A DNA stretch of 64,000 nucleotides from Oscillospiraceae bacterium. GTDB taxonomy: Bacteria; Bacillota; Clostridia; Oscillospirales; Oscillospiraceae. Both the position numbers and the translations under genes were made by a program. Location: assembly GCA_017620525.1 (NCBI GenBank), contig JAGAUY010000055.1:38714-102713 (forward strand), given 5' to 3'. Within the stretch, counting starts at the first letter, position 1. Each line of letters starts with the position of its first letter. Below the pieces are notes generated by a model, which saw only the letters and a program-made list of their open reading frames with translations, was not told the origin of the DNA and did no database searches. This document shows, in pieces, positions 26,248 to 34,786 of this stretch.

Positions 26248-27455
26248 AAAAAACGAACCTGGATGAATGGATTTGTGAAACGGAGCATGTTCCGGAACTG
26301 ACCCGGAAAACGCTGGAAGCTATTCAGCTGAAGCGGCTGAATCTGCTGCTGGAGCGGGCCAGAAACACGAAGGGCCACTATGAAAATCTGCCGCAAAAAC
26401 TGAATGATCTGGATGAACTGAAAAATCTTCCGTTTACCACGGCGCAGATGCTGGGAGCGAATCCGGGACGATATCTGCTGACTTCGCAGGCAGAGGTGGC
26501 ACGGGTCATTTCCGGCGCGACATCCGGCACAACAGGACCGGCCAAGCGGGTGTTTTACACGCAGACGGACACGGAACATACTGTGGGGTTGTTTCAGGCC
26601 GGAATCGGAGAAATGGCTCAGCCCGGAGAAAAGGTGTTCATTGCGATGCCGTTTTCCGGACCATTTGGACTGGGAGATCTGATCGCGAAGGCGGTTGAAC
26701 GATTAAACGCGATCCCTGTCCGGGCCGGAATCGGCCTGACCTGGGATCAGCAAAAACAGATTCTGGACAGAGAACAGCCGGAAAACTATATCGGTTTTCC
26801 GGTACCGCTGCTGGGACTTGCCCGGTTCTGCGGTGGGACATTTCCTCTGAAGCGGGCACTGGTGTCGGGGGATGCCTGCCCGGAGGGGGTTATGGCGGAA
26901 CTGGAACGGTTTTTCCCCGGGGAAACCTATCCGCACTACGGTTCCCGGGAAATGGGACTGGGCGGTGCGGTGACCTGTCCGGCTCATGCGGGGATGCATT
27001 TGCGGGAAAACCATGTGCTGGCAGAAATAGTGGACGGAGACGGAAATCCGCTGCCCGACGGACAGTGGGGGGAATTGGTGATTACTACCATCGGCATGGA
27101 AGCTATGCCTCTGATCCGCTACCGCACCGGAGACCGAACCAGGTTTTTGGCAGAGGCCTGTCCGTGCGGCGGTGTGACGCGTCGCCTGGACCGGATATCC
27201 CGGATGTGTCCCGGTGCTGTTGATATGGAGCAATTGGACAGCAGAATGTTCCGCTTTCCGCAGATCGTCGATTATTGTGTCACCGGCATGGAGGATGGTC
27301 TGCGCGTTCGGGTTTCTGTGATTGGTGCAGTTACGAAAAAAGAAATTCTGGATGCACTTCAAACCGATGCACATGTTCAGATTGTGCCGTGTGGGCCGGG
27401 CGATCTGCCTTTTTATCCCGGAAAGCGATACATCAGACAGGCGCTGCCGGAGTGA
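26244..27455 (+). CDS. AMP-dependent CoA-ligase-like protein (DVU_1553 type)
   Basis: A 403-residue adenylate-forming enzyme of the phenylacetate-CoA ligase branch. The phosphate-binding loop is SGATSGTTGPAKRVFYT (about 90-106); YGSREMGLGG near 232 is the A5 region and RYRTGDRTRF near 290 the A7/A8 hinge. The C-terminal subdomain is short. It should activate a carboxylate with ATP. Aldehyde oxidoreductase makes carboxylates, so this ligase may activate a Mop product, or act on a cofactor precursor. It is the last gene of the operon, in the place of DVU_1553 in the Desulfovibrio locus, and a strong terminator follows. Confidence 0.8.
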   Translation: MKKTNLDEWICETEHVPELTRKTLEAIQLKRLNLLLERARNTKGHYENLPQKLNDLDELKNLPFTTAQMLGANPGRYLLTSQAEVARVISGATSGTTGPAKRVFYTQTDTEHTVGLFQAGIGEMAQPGEKVFIAMPFSGPFGLGDLIAKAVERLNAIPVRAGIGLTWDQQKQILDREQPENYIGFPVPLLGLARFCGGTFPLKRALVSGDACPEGVMAELERFFPGETYPHYGSREMGLGGAVTCPAHAGMHLRENHVLAEIVDGDGNPLPDGQWGELVITTIGMEAMPLIRYRTGDRTRFLAEACPCGGVTRRLDRISRMCPGAVDMEQLDSRMFRFPQIVDYCVTGMEDGLRVRVSVIGAVTKKEILDALQTDAHVQIVPCGPGDLPFYPGKRYIRQALPE

Positions 27456-27492
27456 TCCTGCCCGCCGGTGTAAATATTTGGTACAAAATCAG

Positions 27493-27528
27493 CAGCACCC
27501 ACAGGAATTTTCCTGTGGGTGCTGTTTT
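27493..27528. terminator. Bidirectional terminator ending the Mop operon
   Basis: A 14 bp stem CAGCACCCACAGGA (27493-27506) with its complement (27511-27524), then TTTT. It also lies at the 3' end of the convergent chromate-transporter genes. Confidence 0.88.
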
Positions 27529-28081
27529 ATATGCCATATACGCAGATTCCGACAAACGCGGAGATGATAATCAATGGGATCGGAGACATTTTCTTTTTTC
27601 GTATGCGCTCATAGCCAAAGAGGATCAGAGCCAGTATGGCGGTGATGCAGGCTGCTTTTGCATCCGCCTTGCCGGCGGGGGCACAGTTTTCGATGATCAT
27701 ACACAAACCGGTGGCAAAGATGATCCCGATGACGCAGGGCTTCAGCCCCCGCAGAACCGCCTGAACATATGTGTTCTTCAGAACGCTCTTCAGCAGCGCG
27801 ATTACCAGCAGTATGATCAGGAACGACGGTGCAACGACGGCGATAGTGGCGATCAGGGCGCCGAAGAATCCGCCCTGACTGCTTCCGACATAGGTGGCCA
27901 TGTTCACCATAATGGGGCCGGGGGTGCTTTCGCTGACGGCGATCATGCAGGCCAGCTCCTCCTCGCTGAGCCAGCTGTGACGCACAACGATGTCCCGGAT
28001 CAGCGGGACCGCTGCATATCCGCCGCCAAAGGTGAACGCGCCGACCTGAAGAAATCCCAGCAGCAGTTCCAAATAGATCAT
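27527..28081 (-). CDS. Chromate transporter (CHR) half, second subunit
   Basis: A 184-residue membrane protein of the CHR family in its short-chain, half-size form. The family motif FTFGGGYAAVPLI (about 17-29) and the SESTPGPIMVNMATYVG segment (about 50-66) are intact. Five or six helices are predicted. Short CHR proteins are encoded in pairs and combine with opposite topology. Their natural substrate in anaerobes is uncertain; chromate or sulfate-like anions are the recorded ones. The start at 28081 overlaps the upstream stop by four bases. Confidence 0.88.
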   Translation of the reverse strand: MIYLELLLGFLQVGAFTFGGGYAAVPLIRDIVVRHSWLSEEELACMIAVSESTPGPIMVNMATYVGSSQGGFFGALIATIAVVAPSFLIILLVIALLKSVLKNTYVQAVLRGLKPCVIGIIFATGLCMIIENCAPAGKADAKAACITAILALILFGYERIRKKKMSPIPLIIISAFVGICVYGI

Positions 28082-28641
28082 GTGGCACCGCCTTTCCCAA
28101 GCAGCGCAGACAGGACAAGACTGACAGTGCCGGCGATCATCATCAGGCTGATGGAGGAAAAGTTCCAGGAGAAGATATTGATCAGCAGCATGAATATGGC
28201 GGAAGAAAGGACGATGGCACACGCAAGGTGTGTTTTCTTCATTTTTTTCAGCATGTTCAAAGCTGCGTTCAGGATCAGCAGTCCGACGGCGATCTTGATT
28301 CCCCGGAATGCGCTGGCGATGGCGGTAATTTCCAGAAAATGGTCCAGAAACATGGAGATTCCGTAGATGATCACAAAGGAGGGGACAACAACACCCGTAG
28401 TTGCCGCCAGCGCACCGGCGAAACCGGCTTGGCGATAACCCACAAAGGTGGCGCAGTTAATGGCAATGGGGCCCGGAGTGGATTCCGCGATTACCGTAAT
28501 TTCCATCATTTCTTCATGGGTGATCCACCTTTTCTGCTCTACGCAGTGATGCTCGATGATCGGGATCATGGCATATCCGCCGCCGAAGGTGAACAGACCG
28601 ATTTTTAGGAATGTCAAAAATAAATCCAGCGGTTTTCTCAT
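28078..28641 (-). CDS. Chromate transporter (CHR) half, first subunit
   Basis: A 187-residue partner of the downstream CHR gene with the same elements: LFTFGGGYAMIPII (about 16-29) and AESTPGPIAINCATFVGY (about 49-66). The ATG at 28641 is preceded by AGGAGATACTTCTCT; an ATG seven codons further upstream is less well placed. The pair forms a two-gene operon. The sequence from 28642 to 29017 contains only a promoter for the next gene and no other coding potential. Confidence 0.85.
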   Translation of the reverse strand: MRKPLDLFLTFLKIGLFTFGGGYAMIPIIEHHCVEQKRWITHEEMMEITVIAESTPGPIAINCATFVGYRQAGFAGALAATTGVVVPSFVIIYGISMFLDHFLEITAIASAFRGIKIAVGLLILNAALNMLKKMKKTHLACAIVLSSAIFMLLINIFSWNFSSISLMMIAGTVSLVLSALLGKGGAT

Positions 28642-28937
28642 AGAGAAGTATCTCCTGTACATCAGACTGGTTGCCAGGTATATCATATTCCGGGCAGAAC
28701 TTCTTGCTGCCCGTATGGAGAAGACGATTCTCCCTTCGTTTACAGCAATGATTTCCTGTACATCATACCGCAAGAACCGGTAAAATAAAAGATGTAAAAC
28801 TGCTGAATTACACGTCTGCTTATGGGATAACGGCCGGGAAAGTACGATTAGCTCACTGGTGCCGTTTTCCGGCGACCGAAATTGGAGAAAAGAAAACAAA
28901 AATGATTATTCCGATACCGGGAGGAATCAAATTGTTG

Positions 28938-28966
28938 CTGACAAAGAGACGGGGTGTTGGTATAAT
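28938..28966 (+). promoter_or_regulatory. Predicted promoter of the lipoprotein-pseudokinase unit
   Basis: CTGACA (28938-28943), 17 bases, TATAAT (28961-28966), 51 bases before the start of the lipoprotein gene. Confidence 0.6.
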
Positions 28967-29017
28967 TTGTATACAGAAGGATGACAGCAGATCATATGGG
29001 ACGGGAGGAGAAGTCTT

Positions 29018-30247
29018 ATGAGAAAGAAAAAGCGGTTTGGGATTTACCTGATTGCAGCGGCTCTGGTACTATCGGGATGTTCCCGGGGCGGCCCGATGGG
29101 TGAGGATATTCAAACCATTATTGAAGGTATCCGGAATGAATCCACTGCGCCTGATGCCGTGCAGAGCACGCAGGAGACTGAGCAGCTTTCCCCGGTGAAT
29201 GAAACGGATTATCTGCAGTTCCTTAAAGGAACCGGGTACACAAGCTATGCGATCCTGGATATTAATGCGGACGGTGTGCCTGAAATGCTGGCGACGGACG
29301 TTGCGCCTTATGAATATGCCAGCGGATGCGATGTGGATGTGTATATGTGGAAAGGCGGTTCTATTATAAAGGTTTATGAGGAACTCTGGCCCAAATATGT
29401 GCCGCTGGAATATGACAGGGCAAACAAGTGGCTGAAAAGTTCCACCGGCGGTACCGGCGGTGGAGGGTATGTATATCTGTATCTGGATGAAAACCTTGAG
29501 GTGCGGACAGAAGCTGTTGAGTATTACACACAGTGGGATGAGAATTTTAACGAATCGGAGCATGTCTATTACAATTTTGTAGATATTACCGGAACGGAAT
29601 GTGAGCCTTATGACCGGATCCTGAAAAAGATAAAATCCGAGGACACGGAGGAGATCAGATTCAAGAATGTACCGGACGAGCGGTGCGCAAGCGGCGTCGT
29701 GACGGATTCATGCCCCGATGGAGACTATGCGGTAAACTATGATGCGGATAGCCTGTTCATGCATGATGGAGAGCTGTATCTGACCTTTACATATTGCGGA
29801 TATTATCTCCATGACAAGCAGGATATTCTGAGCCTGCAGCCGGGGGATAGATTCATTTATTTCGGTGAAGAGGTGTTGGTGGAAGACATCCAGGTTATGA
29901 GCTGGAGCCAGGATGGACAGGAAATGTGCAATGTCTGGATCAATGATTATTCGCTGGGATTGTCGAGCGAGGACCATAATCCGGATATGCTGATGGAGCT
30001 TGAACCGCTCGGTGATCGTATCCCGCGTTATTATGATATCGATACCCTGACCCTGAAGCTGCGAAAAGATATGTGCATGTATGATGAATCCAAGAATCCG
30101 CAGCCCGATATGGTACCGGCAGAGGTTGCATATGAGAATCTGCTGACGTATTTTCTTGTTGATTATTACGGAGGTTCTCCGGTTTCAACGATCGTTACAG
30201 TCGAGAACAACGAGATCGTCTCTATAAAGCAGGGGTGGCTCTCCTGA
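29018..30247 (+). CDS. Lipoprotein with DxNxDGxPE calcium-loop-like domain
   Basis: A 409-residue secreted protein. Residues 1-21 are a lipoprotein signal ending in the lipobox LVLSGC, so Cys21 would be lipidated. Residues about 75-180 hold a domain with ILDINADGVPEML, a DxNxDGxPE loop like calcium-binding or FG-GAP modules. A similar segment occurs in the subtilase at 37521. The rest is acidic and aromatic, without a recognised family. GGGAGGAGAAGTCTT precedes the ATG. The pseudokinase gene starts 47 bases after its stop, and joint transcription is likely. It may be the sensor or substrate-facing part of that unit (inference). Confidence 0.7.
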   Translation: MRKKKRFGIYLIAAALVLSGCSRGGPMGEDIQTIIEGIRNESTAPDAVQSTQETEQLSPVNETDYLQFLKGTGYTSYAILDINADGVPEMLATDVAPYEYASGCDVDVYMWKGGSIIKVYEELWPKYVPLEYDRANKWLKSSTGGTGGGGYVYLYLDENLEVRTEAVEYYTQWDENFNESEHVYYNFVDITGTECEPYDRILKKIKSEDTEEIRFKNVPDERCASGVVTDSCPDGDYAVNYDADSLFMHDGELYLTFTYCGYYLHDKQDILSLQPGDRFIYFGEEVLVEDIQVMSWSQDGQEMCNVWINDYSLGLSSEDHNPDMLMELEPLGDRIPRYYDIDTLTLKLRKDMCMYDESKNPQPDMVPAEVAYENLLTYFLVDYYGGSPVSTIVTVENNEIVSIKQGWLS

Positions 30248-30294
30248 GAAGGCTGCGATGCGAGAGCAGACAGGATGATCTGAAAAGAGGGCGG

Positions 30295-32262
30295 ATGATG
30301 GAAGATAAAAGATTGCCGGATCTGTATCCCGGATGGAAGACTGTTGAAGAAATCGGAAGCGGCACAGTCAGTACAGTTTACAGGATCTGTCAAACATATG
30401 ATGGCCGTACATCTCATGCCGCGCTGAAGGTGTTCACCATTCCGATGAACAACGGTGAGATCAAGGCGCTCCGGTCGGAGGGGTATGATGACCGGAGCAT
30501 TGCGCAATACTGCCGGGACAGCCTTGAACGGATCGAAAAGGAATATACGATTCTGAAAGCTATGGAAGATCATTCCAATATTGTGCGCTGCGATGACTTG
30601 GTTAAGTTCCGGCATGACGACGGTCTGGGCTGGGATGTTTGTGTCCGGATGGAACTGCTGACCCCGCTGCAGGACTATGTGGGTACAAAGGTGATGGAAG
30701 AACAGGTGATTCAGGTCGGAATGGATATTTGCAGGGCGCTTGTTCTTTTTGAAGAGCGCGGGATCATGCATCGGAATATCAAAACGGATAGTATTCTGGC
30801 TGCCGATGATGGTACATTCAAACTGGGGGATTGCCGCGCTTCGCGGATTATGGAAGCTCCTGCTGCGGGAAGATGGGACAGTACTTATGATTTTATGGCG
30901 CCGGAAGTCTGCGATGGGCAACCGTATGATATCCGGGCGGATATCTGTTCGCTTGGTCTGGTGCTTTACTGGCTGCTGAATGAGCAAAAATGTCCCTTTG
31001 AACCGATTGGTGATATAGAACCAACACCCTGGATGAAGCACAATGCCTGCAGTCGGCGATTTGCCGGTGAAGAACTGCCCGCACCGAAAACCGGAAGCGG
31101 GGAGCTTCAGGCCATCGTTTTGAAGGCCTGTGCATACGATCAGAAAGAACGTTATCAATCTGCCCGGGATATGCTGCGTGCGCTGGAAGCACTCGTCAGC
31201 AAACGAAAAGCCTCGAAAACGGAACGGGCTCAGGCGGCAGGCTATGATACACGTCCTGCCGAAACGTACCGCAGACAGAATCGGAGCGGCCGGCAGGCGC
31301 AGCCGGCGCAAAGAAATACCCCCGGTATCCGGGCAAAAAAGAAAGCGCTTCTGCTGAAATGTATCTGGATGCTTGCCGCTGCGGCATTGGTGCTGTTTTC
31401 CGCAGTGGTGGTCTGCTACAATGCAGTGCATGTATGGACAGACGCGACGTGCACACAGCCGGCCCAATGTAAGGTGTGCGGCAAGCAAGACGGCAGTCCA
31501 CCGGGACATGCCTGGACGAACGCGACTTGTATTGAACCGGCTGTATGCCGCAGCTGCGGAATGACCAATGGTACGGCATTGGGGCACAACTGGCTGGAAG
31601 CGACCTGCTCAGTTCCGGCTGTGTGCTCCATTTGCGGGGAGACTACAGGGCAGACGCTGGAACATAGATGGCTTGATGCGACTTGTACCATGCCGGCGGT
31701 CTGTTCTGAATGTGCGGTTACTTCCGGCGACGCGCTTGGTCATGACTGGGCTGAAGCTACATTTACGGAACCCGCAATTTGCATGAGATGCGGCGCGGCG
31801 GGCAGTTCAGCATTGTCTTTTGATAATATTTCTGTTGAGGATGAAGTTGCCTTTATTCGGGGGATCTGCAATTCCATTGCGTCCGATAAAACAGCCGGTG
31901 TTTATCAAAAAGTCACACTGCGGCATGGCGTTGATGCCTATTACAACAGTGACGGACAGATCGTATGCGCGATGGTGTTCCGCGGTGTGGATGGGATCGG
32001 AGGCCGCAGCAGTCTGTACAGCAGAATTTACTACTACCATGAAGGGAAACTGATCTTCGCGTTTTATGAAGGAGAAGATGCCCATCGCCTGTACTTCTAT
32101 CAGGGATTGCTGATGCGCTGGCGTTATCAGGGTGCTGGAGTGGAAAATGATGCTGCGATCAATCATGATTTTACATTCTCGGATGAGTATTTGGAATTTG
32201 AACGGCTTGCATTGGCAGAATCGGAATCTTTTTTGACGAATGCGGCAGATGAGGTGTCCTGA
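30295..32262 (+). CDS. Membrane Ser/Thr kinase-like protein, probable pseudokinase, with CxxC repeats
   Basis: A 655-residue protein. Residues 12-300 are a eukaryotic-type kinase domain: glycine loop GSGTVSTVY (21-29) and the ATP Lys45 (AALK) are present. The catalytic loop is HRNIKTDSIL, so the catalytic Asp is Asn161 and the metal-binding Asn is Ser; DFG is replaced by GDCR with Asp179 kept. It is therefore likely inactive or unusual. One membrane helix (about 350-375) leads to five outside repeats of about 25 residues (379-505) of the form GHxWxxATCxxPAxCxxCG, then a 150-residue C-terminal domain. The start at 30295 follows AAAAGAGGGCGG. Codon 161 reads AAT at 30775-30777, so this is not a frame error. 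Confidence 0.8.
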   Translation: MMEDKRLPDLYPGWKTVEEIGSGTVSTVYRICQTYDGRTSHAALKVFTIPMNNGEIKALRSEGYDDRSIAQYCRDSLERIEKEYTILKAMEDHSNIVRCDDLVKFRHDDGLGWDVCVRMELLTPLQDYVGTKVMEEQVIQVGMDICRALVLFEERGIMHRNIKTDSILAADDGTFKLGDCRASRIMEAPAAGRWDSTYDFMAPEVCDGQPYDIRADICSLGLVLYWLLNEQKCPFEPIGDIEPTPWMKHNACSRRFAGEELPAPKTGSGELQAIVLKACAYDQKERYQSARDMLRALEALVSKRKASKTERAQAAGYDTRPAETYRRQNRSGRQAQPAQRNTPGIRAKKKALLLKCIWMLAAAALVLFSAVVVCYNAVHVWTDATCTQPAQCKVCGKQDGSPPGHAWTNATCIEPAVCRSCGMTNGTALGHNWLEATCSVPAVCSICGETTGQTLEHRWLDATCTMPAVCSECAVTSGDALGHDWAEATFTEPAICMRCGAAGSSALSFDNISVEDEVAFIRGICNSIASDKTAGVYQKVTLRHGVDAYYNSDGQIVCAMVFRGVDGIGGRSSLYSRIYYYHEGKLIFAFYEGEDAHRLYFYQGLLMRWRYQGAGVENDAAINHDFTFSDEYLEFERLALAESESFLTNAADEVS

Positions 32263-32302
32263 CCGGCAAAGCCTCCGGAAAAGTGCAGGGGGAGCGTATT
32301 TT

Positions 32303-33193
32303 ATGAGAATTTTGAACATCGGTTCCATGAACCTTGACTATGTCTACACCATGGACCATATTGTGCAGCCCGGTGAGACGGCGGCCAGTCTGGACAGAAA
32401 TGTCTTTCCGGGCGGAAAGGGAATGAACCAATCCGTTGCGCTTGCCAGGGCGGGGGCGGATGTTTATCACGGCGGCATGATTGGTCCGGACGGCCAGCTG
32501 TTTCTGGATGTCTGTGCGGGCAATGGCATTAAGAGCGGGTACATTCGCTGCATAGAAGCTCCCACCGGCCATGCCATCATCCAGATCGATTCATCCGCTC
32601 AGAACAGCATTCTGCTCTATGGCGGGGCAAACCGGTGTGTGACGGAAGAATATGTGGATGAGGTGCTGGCAGATTTCGGCGAAGGCGATGTTCTCCTGCT
32701 GCAAAATGAGGTGAATCTGCTGCCGTATATCGTGGACAGGGCTTATGGGAAGGGGCTTCTGATCGCGCTGAATCCCTCTCCTTTCGATGACAGGCTGAAT
32801 GCCGTGGATATGGACAAAATCGGCATTTTCATCCTCAATGAGGTGGAGGGCTGTCAAATCACCGGCCTGTGTGCATCCGATGATATCATCGTCAAACTTC
32901 TGCAGATGTATCCCCGCGCCCGAATTGTTCTGACTTTGGGCGAGGATGGGGCTGTTTATGCGGATGCGCGGCAGAAGTATTATCAGCCGGTTTTTGAGGT
33001 TCGGGCAGTGGATACCACCGCAGCCGGCGATACGTTTACAGGCTATTTCCTGACCGGCCTGTGCGAGGGGAAATCCATTCCCGAAGTGCTGAAAATGAGT
33101 GCGAAAGCGGCGTCCATTGCCGTATCCCGCAAAGGCGCGGTCCCTTCCATCCCCGGCAGGGCTGAGGTGGAGGAAGCGCTGAAAGAGAAATGA
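32303..33193 (+). CDS. PfkB/ribokinase-family sugar kinase
   Basis: A 296-residue ribokinase-type enzyme. The first PfkB signature is GGKGMNQSVALARAGA (about 36-51) and the second is DTTAAGDTFTGYFL (about 237-250), with the catalytic Asp in AAGD. LNPSPFD and NEVEG are typical of ribokinase. It phosphorylates a sugar, probably ribose or a nucleoside, but no transport or nucleosidase gene is adjacent. GGGGGAGCG precedes the ATG at 32303. The gene is 40 bases after the pseudokinase and ends at a strong terminator, so it closes that unit; it seems functionally unrelated. Confidence 0.9.
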   Translation: MRILNIGSMNLDYVYTMDHIVQPGETAASLDRNVFPGGKGMNQSVALARAGADVYHGGMIGPDGQLFLDVCAGNGIKSGYIRCIEAPTGHAIIQIDSSAQNSILLYGGANRCVTEEYVDEVLADFGEGDVLLLQNEVNLLPYIVDRAYGKGLLIALNPSPFDDRLNAVDMDKIGIFILNEVEGCQITGLCASDDIIVKLLQMYPRARIVLTLGEDGAVYADARQKYYQPVFEVRAVDTTAAGDTFTGYFLTGLCEGKSIPEVLKMSAKAASIAVSRKGAVPSIPGRAEVEEALKEK

Positions 33194-33206
33194 TTCAAAA
33201 TCCGGA

Positions 33207-33235
33207 ACCGGTCCGCATATGGCGGACCGGTTTTT
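33207..33235 (+). terminator. Intrinsic terminator after the ribokinase gene
   Basis: ACCGGTCCGC (33207-33216) pairs with GCGGACCGGT (33222-33231), followed by TTTTT. It divides the lipoprotein/pseudokinase/sugar kinase unit from the zinc-ribbon operon. Confidence 0.9.
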
Positions 33236-33352
33236 CTGCGTTCCGGGTCCCGGAATAATTGTCGCTTTTCCGGCGACCAACTGCAAATGCGCAGCGTGTA
33301 GAATAACCATACGGCAGAACAAAAAAGATATACACAGATTATTCGACAGGGC

Positions 33353-33380
33353 TTGCAAATCATGGATGTGATGTTATAAT
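33353..33380 (+). promoter_or_regulatory. Promoter of the zinc-ribbon/kinase/phosphatase operon
   Basis: TTGCAA (33353-33358), 16 bases, TATAAT (33375-33380), with an upstream TG giving an extended -10 element. The first start codon is 55 bases downstream, and no other promoter or terminator of this quality was seen up to 41.7 kb. Confidence 0.65.
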
Positions 33381-33434
33381 TGATTAAAGAATCATGAATA
33401 AAGTGTGAACGTTAATGGGAAAGGCGGAAAGAGA

Positions 33435-33779
33435 ATGGAGATTTTGGCCTGCATGATTGTCTTCGGCGTTATTGTGGCGGTGTGGTATATGTGTTGTCAG
33501 AACCAGCCTGATCCAGTAATTGACGAAGAGGGAGAAGAGAAAAGGGAACCGGAAACGATTGTACCCATCAAGCCGGGAGTACCGACAAAACCGGTGGTCA
33601 TCGTCAGCCATCACGGAAGCGGAAGAAGCCGTGGGATAGAAAAAAGCACCGGACCTGACCAGGTGACGATTTATGAGTACAGAAGGTCCGCCAGAACGAG
33701 ACACTGCAGATACTGCGACGGCGAACTGGAAATGTCAGCTGTGACCTGCGGGATCTGCGGTAGACGGACAGCCGATTGA
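33435..33779 (+). CDS. Small membrane protein with C-terminal zinc ribbon
   Basis: A 114-residue protein. Residues 2-20 are a single membrane helix; a Pro- and charge-rich linker follows, and the C-terminus ends in CRYCDGELEMSAVTCGICGRR, two CxxC pairs forming a zinc ribbon. The start at 33435 follows GGCGGAAAGAGA. It is the first of eight co-directional genes. The next start is 14 bases after its stop, so they are co-transcribed. No family name is assigned. The helix-linker-ribbon plan is shared with several other members of this operon, so it probably belongs to the same complex. Confidence 0.7.
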   Translation: MEILACMIVFGVIVAVWYMCCQNQPDPVIDEEGEEKREPETIVPIKPGVPTKPVVIVSHHGSGRSRGIEKSTGPDQVTIYEYRRSARTRHCRYCDGELEMSAVTCGICGRRTAD

Positions 33780-33793
33780 GGAGGTAAAAGGAT

Positions 33794-34735
33794 ATGTTCT
33801 GTAAATGGTGTGGGACAATGATCGAACCGACCGATACAAGATGTCATGTATGCGGACGCGAGACGCCTCCGCTGTCGGACTGCGGCGGACTGTACCAGCT
33901 GAAGACAACTCGACCGGCAGAGCCGGCTGCGGCGCAGGTGCGCCCGGCTGCCCCCAAATGCCCGATTGTGGACAGGATGGAGACAAAATACGCGAAGGAT
34001 GCAAAGCAGGCCCGGAGCCATTATGGCCTGATGCGGGTCTTTTTCGTGGTTACATTCATTGTGCTGCTGGTTATACTGGCCCTGCTGACTGTTCAGTCTG
34101 TGCAGCTGGTGAAGCTGGGAGATGAGATGGAGAGGTTCCGTGAAAATGCATACGCACAACAGACGGAGCCTGCGGAAACGGAATCTGCTGACGAAACGCA
34201 GACGCAAGTGCTGGTTCCTGAGACGGAAGCGCCGGAGCAGACAGAAGAACCCACTGTTGCGCAGCAGATTTTGGCGGAGCAGGATGTGACGATCGAACTG
34301 ACTGTTGCCGACGGCGAAGCGGAGCTTTTTGTGGATCTGGATGAGTACACGGACACGGTATCCACGGCGAGCAATTACAGCGCGCTGGAGAACCTGGTGC
34401 TGAGCGCAAAGGTGGAAATGGTGAATTCCGGCGGCATGGCAGAGCTTCTGCTGACGCGGACTGACGGCATGATCACGCTGACAAGCAGTGTGACAGAGGA
34501 TGTATTCGGCACCGCGGCTGAGACTGCCTATGAGTGGCAGTGCCGTGCCGATGCGGATGGCAGCTGGGAGCTGCTGGATGCGAATGTGTTCACGCAGGAC
34601 GATGATACCGCAGGTACAAAACTGAGCTATACCGCCGGTGGACTTACGGAAGGTCTGGAACTGCGGTGTATCGTTACCCGCAGAAGCGAAGAGGGTGGAA
34701 GCATCAGCATCACCGTGGAAGGCATCATTCCATAA
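33794..34735 (+). CDS. Zinc-ribbon membrane protein with extracytoplasmic domain
   Basis: A 313-residue protein. An N-terminal zinc ribbon reads CKWCGTMIEPTDTRCHVCG (3-21). A membrane helix lies at about 77-100 (FVVTFIVLLVILALLTV). An acidic Glu/Thr-rich linker (about 115-160) is followed by a beta-rich C-terminal domain (about 165-313) that looks Ig-like, with AYEWQCRADADGSW and LELRCIVTR typical of such folds in Clostridial surface proteins. Topology: ribbon inside, Ig-like part outside. GAGGTAAAAGGAT precedes the ATG. It may connect the intracellular kinase and phosphatase with something outside the cell. Confidence 0.7.
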   Translation: MFCKWCGTMIEPTDTRCHVCGRETPPLSDCGGLYQLKTTRPAEPAAAQVRPAAPKCPIVDRMETKYAKDAKQARSHYGLMRVFFVVTFIVLLVILALLTVQSVQLVKLGDEMERFRENAYAQQTEPAETESADETQTQVLVPETEAPEQTEEPTVAQQILAEQDVTIELTVADGEAELFVDLDEYTDTVSTASNYSALENLVLSAKVEMVNSGGMAELLLTRTDGMITLTSSVTEDVFGTAAETAYEWQCRADADGSWELLDANVFTQDDDTAGTKLSYTAGGLTEGLELRCIVTRRSEEGGSISITVEGIIP

Positions 34736-34786
34736 TTCATAAACTCATGGATATACACGATTAACGAATCAACAGGAGGATTTACT

